From positions 586,178 through 650,177 of the forward strand of contig BJOX01000157.1 of the NCBI GenBank assembly GCA_009731375.1: a stretch of 64,000 nt of DNA, written 5' to 3'. The notes under the pieces are model-generated. The model was not told the DNA's origin and made no database searches. It saw nothing but the letters and a program-made list of their open reading frames with translations. Both the position numbers and the translations under genes were made by a program. The stretch's first letter is position 1; every line of letters starts with the position of its first letter. Origin of the DNA: Paulinella micropora. Lineage: Eukaryota; Cercozoa; Imbricatea; Euglyphida. Shown here in pieces: positions 62,325 to 64,000 of this stretch.

Positions 62325-62958
62325 ATGATTGCGAGAAGCAAGAAGGACACCGAGGAGCTCTTCGCCGACTTGTTGGACAACTTGACCGACACCCTTGGGA
62401 GGACCGAGTTGAAGAATGCCCCAGCCGACCCCGCCCCTTCCGTTCCTGACACTGCNNNNNNNNNNNNNNNNNNNNNNNNNNNNNNNNNNNNNNNNNNNNN
62501 NNNNNNNNNNNNNNNNNNNNNNNNNNNNNNNNNNNNNNNNNNNNNNNNNNNNNNNNNNNNNNNNNNNNNNNNNNNNNNNNNNNNNNNNNNNNNNNNNNNN
62601 NCCTGAAATAGGCTGGTCCTCATTTGAGCAATCAGAAAGGCACGTTGAGGGTAAGCGATTTGTTCAAGTTCATACCGAATTCATCCAGGCAAGAAAAAGG
62701 GTGAGGTCTTATATTTTCAAAGCTTACGGTGGCGATTTTTTTGAAGAAAACCCAGAAGAGAAAAAAAATGAATACTACTTTGGTTGGGCAAGAGTTGATA
62801 CTACCATAAGAAAACCAAAAAATGAGCAATTATTTCTTGTGTCGGTGGGCGAGCCAGACGAGTTGATTATTTTCAATTCGCTCACAGCGATGAACAGAAC
62901 ATTACAGGACAGGATTTCAACGATTAAGTGGATTATTCCGATAACACATCGGTACTAA
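62325..62958 (+). CDS. hypothetical protein interrupted by a 146-N gap
   Basis: Left part from ATG 62325, MIARSKKDTEELFADLLDNL, up to a Pro/Ala-rich stretch before the gap 62456-62601. Right part EIGWSSFEQSERHVEGKRFV, then AYGGDFFEENPEEKKNEYYF and FNSLTAMNRTLQDRISTIKW to the stop. Frames on the two sides differ, but the gap size is unknown, so one gene is possible. Stop faces the convergent integrase 15 bases away. Not recognised. Confidence 0.4.
62456..62601. other. assembly gap (146 N)
   Basis: Run of N inside a possible gene. Confidence 0.99.
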
Positions 62959-62973
62959 ATAAAAAATACCACT

Positions 62974-63936
62974 TCACAAATCCAGTATTACTTTCGCTTT
63001 CTTTTCTCTTTTGCTCGTCCGGACATTTCCTTCATCAATACTTTCTCTTTTTAACTGTTCCTTTGTTTTCTTTTCTTTTGTTATTTCTTTAACTTGTTCG
63101 TTAATTTGTTTTTCTTCGTCCGCCGGTTTATCAAATTTGGTCTTTAATAATTCCCTAGGACTGACTAACTCGTCTGAATTTAATATTAATTTAAATCCCT
63201 TTCTTCCGACGACGGTGTAAATTTGTTTACTGTATTGTCGGCCGCCTTTTGAAAATAAATTTCTTTTTAATTCCTTTCTTACCCTGTCGCCTTTTTCAAA
63301 TTCATCTACTAAACCATCCCTTTGAATTCGTTGTTTATTTTTATTTACACCCTTAAATACATCAATCGGCCTAGCTTGAATTGTTCTATGAAACCGCATA
63401 TTATAAGCATCTACCATATCATCAATCCAAGAAAACCAATCAAAATTACCATTAGTTTCAAATAGAATGTCAAGCCATCGTCTAATAGTTCTTATTACAC
63501 TGTCAACTATCGCAAGAGCCCGATGGTCGCCAACTTCAACCGTCCGGTGTTCAATATTATTCTCTCTAAAATAATCTTTAACCATTCCTTTATATTCACT
63601 TCCGCTGTCAGTTGTAATTGATTCGGGTGTGTATGGTATTGATTTTAAAGCCATATAAACTTCTTTTGCCGTTTTGTTTTTAAGTGGTTTAATGATTAAA
63701 AATCTGCTGTGAGTGTCAATCCAAAATAACATCCAGGCATAACCTTTATTTCCTTTCTTGTCTTTAAGTTTAGACATATCAGCCAAATCTACAAATACTT
63801 GTTTAAGTGGTTTGTCCGCCCATATAGTATTCCATTTATCGGTCAGTAATCTTTTTTGGTAATGTATTTCTAATGCTTGTTGTTCCTTTCTTTCATCCTC
63901 ATCCGCACCTCCTGGATTGCTGTGTTTGTAATCCAT
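62974..63936 (-). CDS. second Polinton-type RVE integrase, intact
   Basis: 320 residues from ATG 63936. QVFVDLADMSKLKDKKGNKG (first Asp), FWIDTHSRFLIIKPLKNKTA, SITTDSGSEYKGMVKDYF (second Asp), EVGDHRALAIVDSVIRTIRR (third acid Asp), ARPIDVFKGVN, EKGDRVRKELKRNLFSKGG, YSKQIYTVVGRKGFKLIL, Lys-rich tail ending KVILDL. Clearly homologous to the integrase at 53322 (matching blocks throughout, tails EIMDL and VILDL) but diverged, so it belongs to a different element, the rest of which lies beyond 64000 or has been lost. Confidence 0.9.
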   Translation of the reverse strand: MDYKHSNPGGADEDERKEQQALEIHYQKRLLTDKWNTIWADKPLKQVFVDLADMSKLKDKKGNKGYAWMLFWIDTHSRFLIIKPLKNKTAKEVYMALKSIPYTPESITTDSGSEYKGMVKDYFRENNIEHRTVEVGDHRALAIVDSVIRTIRRWLDILFETNGNFDWFSWIDDMVDAYNMRFHRTIQARPIDVFKGVNKNKQRIQRDGLVDEFEKGDRVRKELKRNLFSKGGRQYSKQIYTVVGRKGFKLILNSDELVSPRELLKTKFDKPADEEKQINEQVKEITKEKKTKEQLKRESIDEGNVRTSKREKKAKVILDL

Positions 63937-64000
63937 CTAATATTTAATCACACCTAATGTTTTATCTCTATATATTGCTCTTTCTTTTTTTTCTAGTTCA

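Overview
The window is nuclear DNA of a eukaryote, probably a protist or alga; the species cannot be named from the sequence. The evidence is two host genes split into many short exons with GT-AG and some GC-AG introns, introns filled with tetranucleotide microsatellites, Ty1/copia retrotransposons, and an integrated Polinton/Maverick-type double-jelly-roll DNA virus. It is a draft assembly with nine N gaps, several of them next to poly-G/C runs or flanked by duplicated contig ends.

Layout. 1-1430: ATT microsatellites and a short dispersed repeat. 1429-6348 (+): a ten-exon gene for a 272-residue, probably mitochondrial protein (possible mL59-like ribosomal protein) whose introns are CATA/GTAT/TATC repeats. 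7015-25215: a retrotransposon nest. A complete but frameshifted copia element (7052-16663, minus, 5-bp TSD TGACT) sits inside the LTR of a related older copy. Next to it is a second, plus-strand copia family (17420-25215) with one LTR in the inverted orientation. 26236-27669: a decayed integrase fragment of a third retroelement. 29453-36855 (-): a ten-exon gene for a 615-residue Ser/Thr protein kinase of CAMK/SNF1 type with a long polyglutamine tail, again with microsatellite introns. 36991-38050: GA/AGA repeats.

38251-60616: an integrated virus of 22,366 bp with 301-bp terminal inverted repeats and a near-perfect 8-bp target duplication. It carries the Polinton hallmark set: protein-primed DNA polymerase B, retrovirus-type integrase, genome-packaging ATPase, adenain-type cysteine protease, major capsid protein and penton-like minor capsid protein. 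It also has a long fibre ending in an S74 self-cleaving chaperone domain, a second receptor-binding-like protein and several small genes. The virion genes lie mostly on the minus strand, the integrase on the plus strand. Most long genes are broken by frameshifts or stops, and the polymerase has also lost its motif A aspartate, while the integrase and several small genes are open. Some frameshifts lie in homopolymers and could be assembly errors, but four in-frame stops and the motif A change look like real decay. Palindromes recur at gene starts and ends and probably serve as promoters and mRNA 3'-end signals.

60617-64000: AT-rich sequence with a 51-bp tandem repeat, a CTGT microsatellite, two unidentified reading frames and a second, intact Polinton-type integrase (62974-63936, minus), which suggests another element continuing past the window edge.
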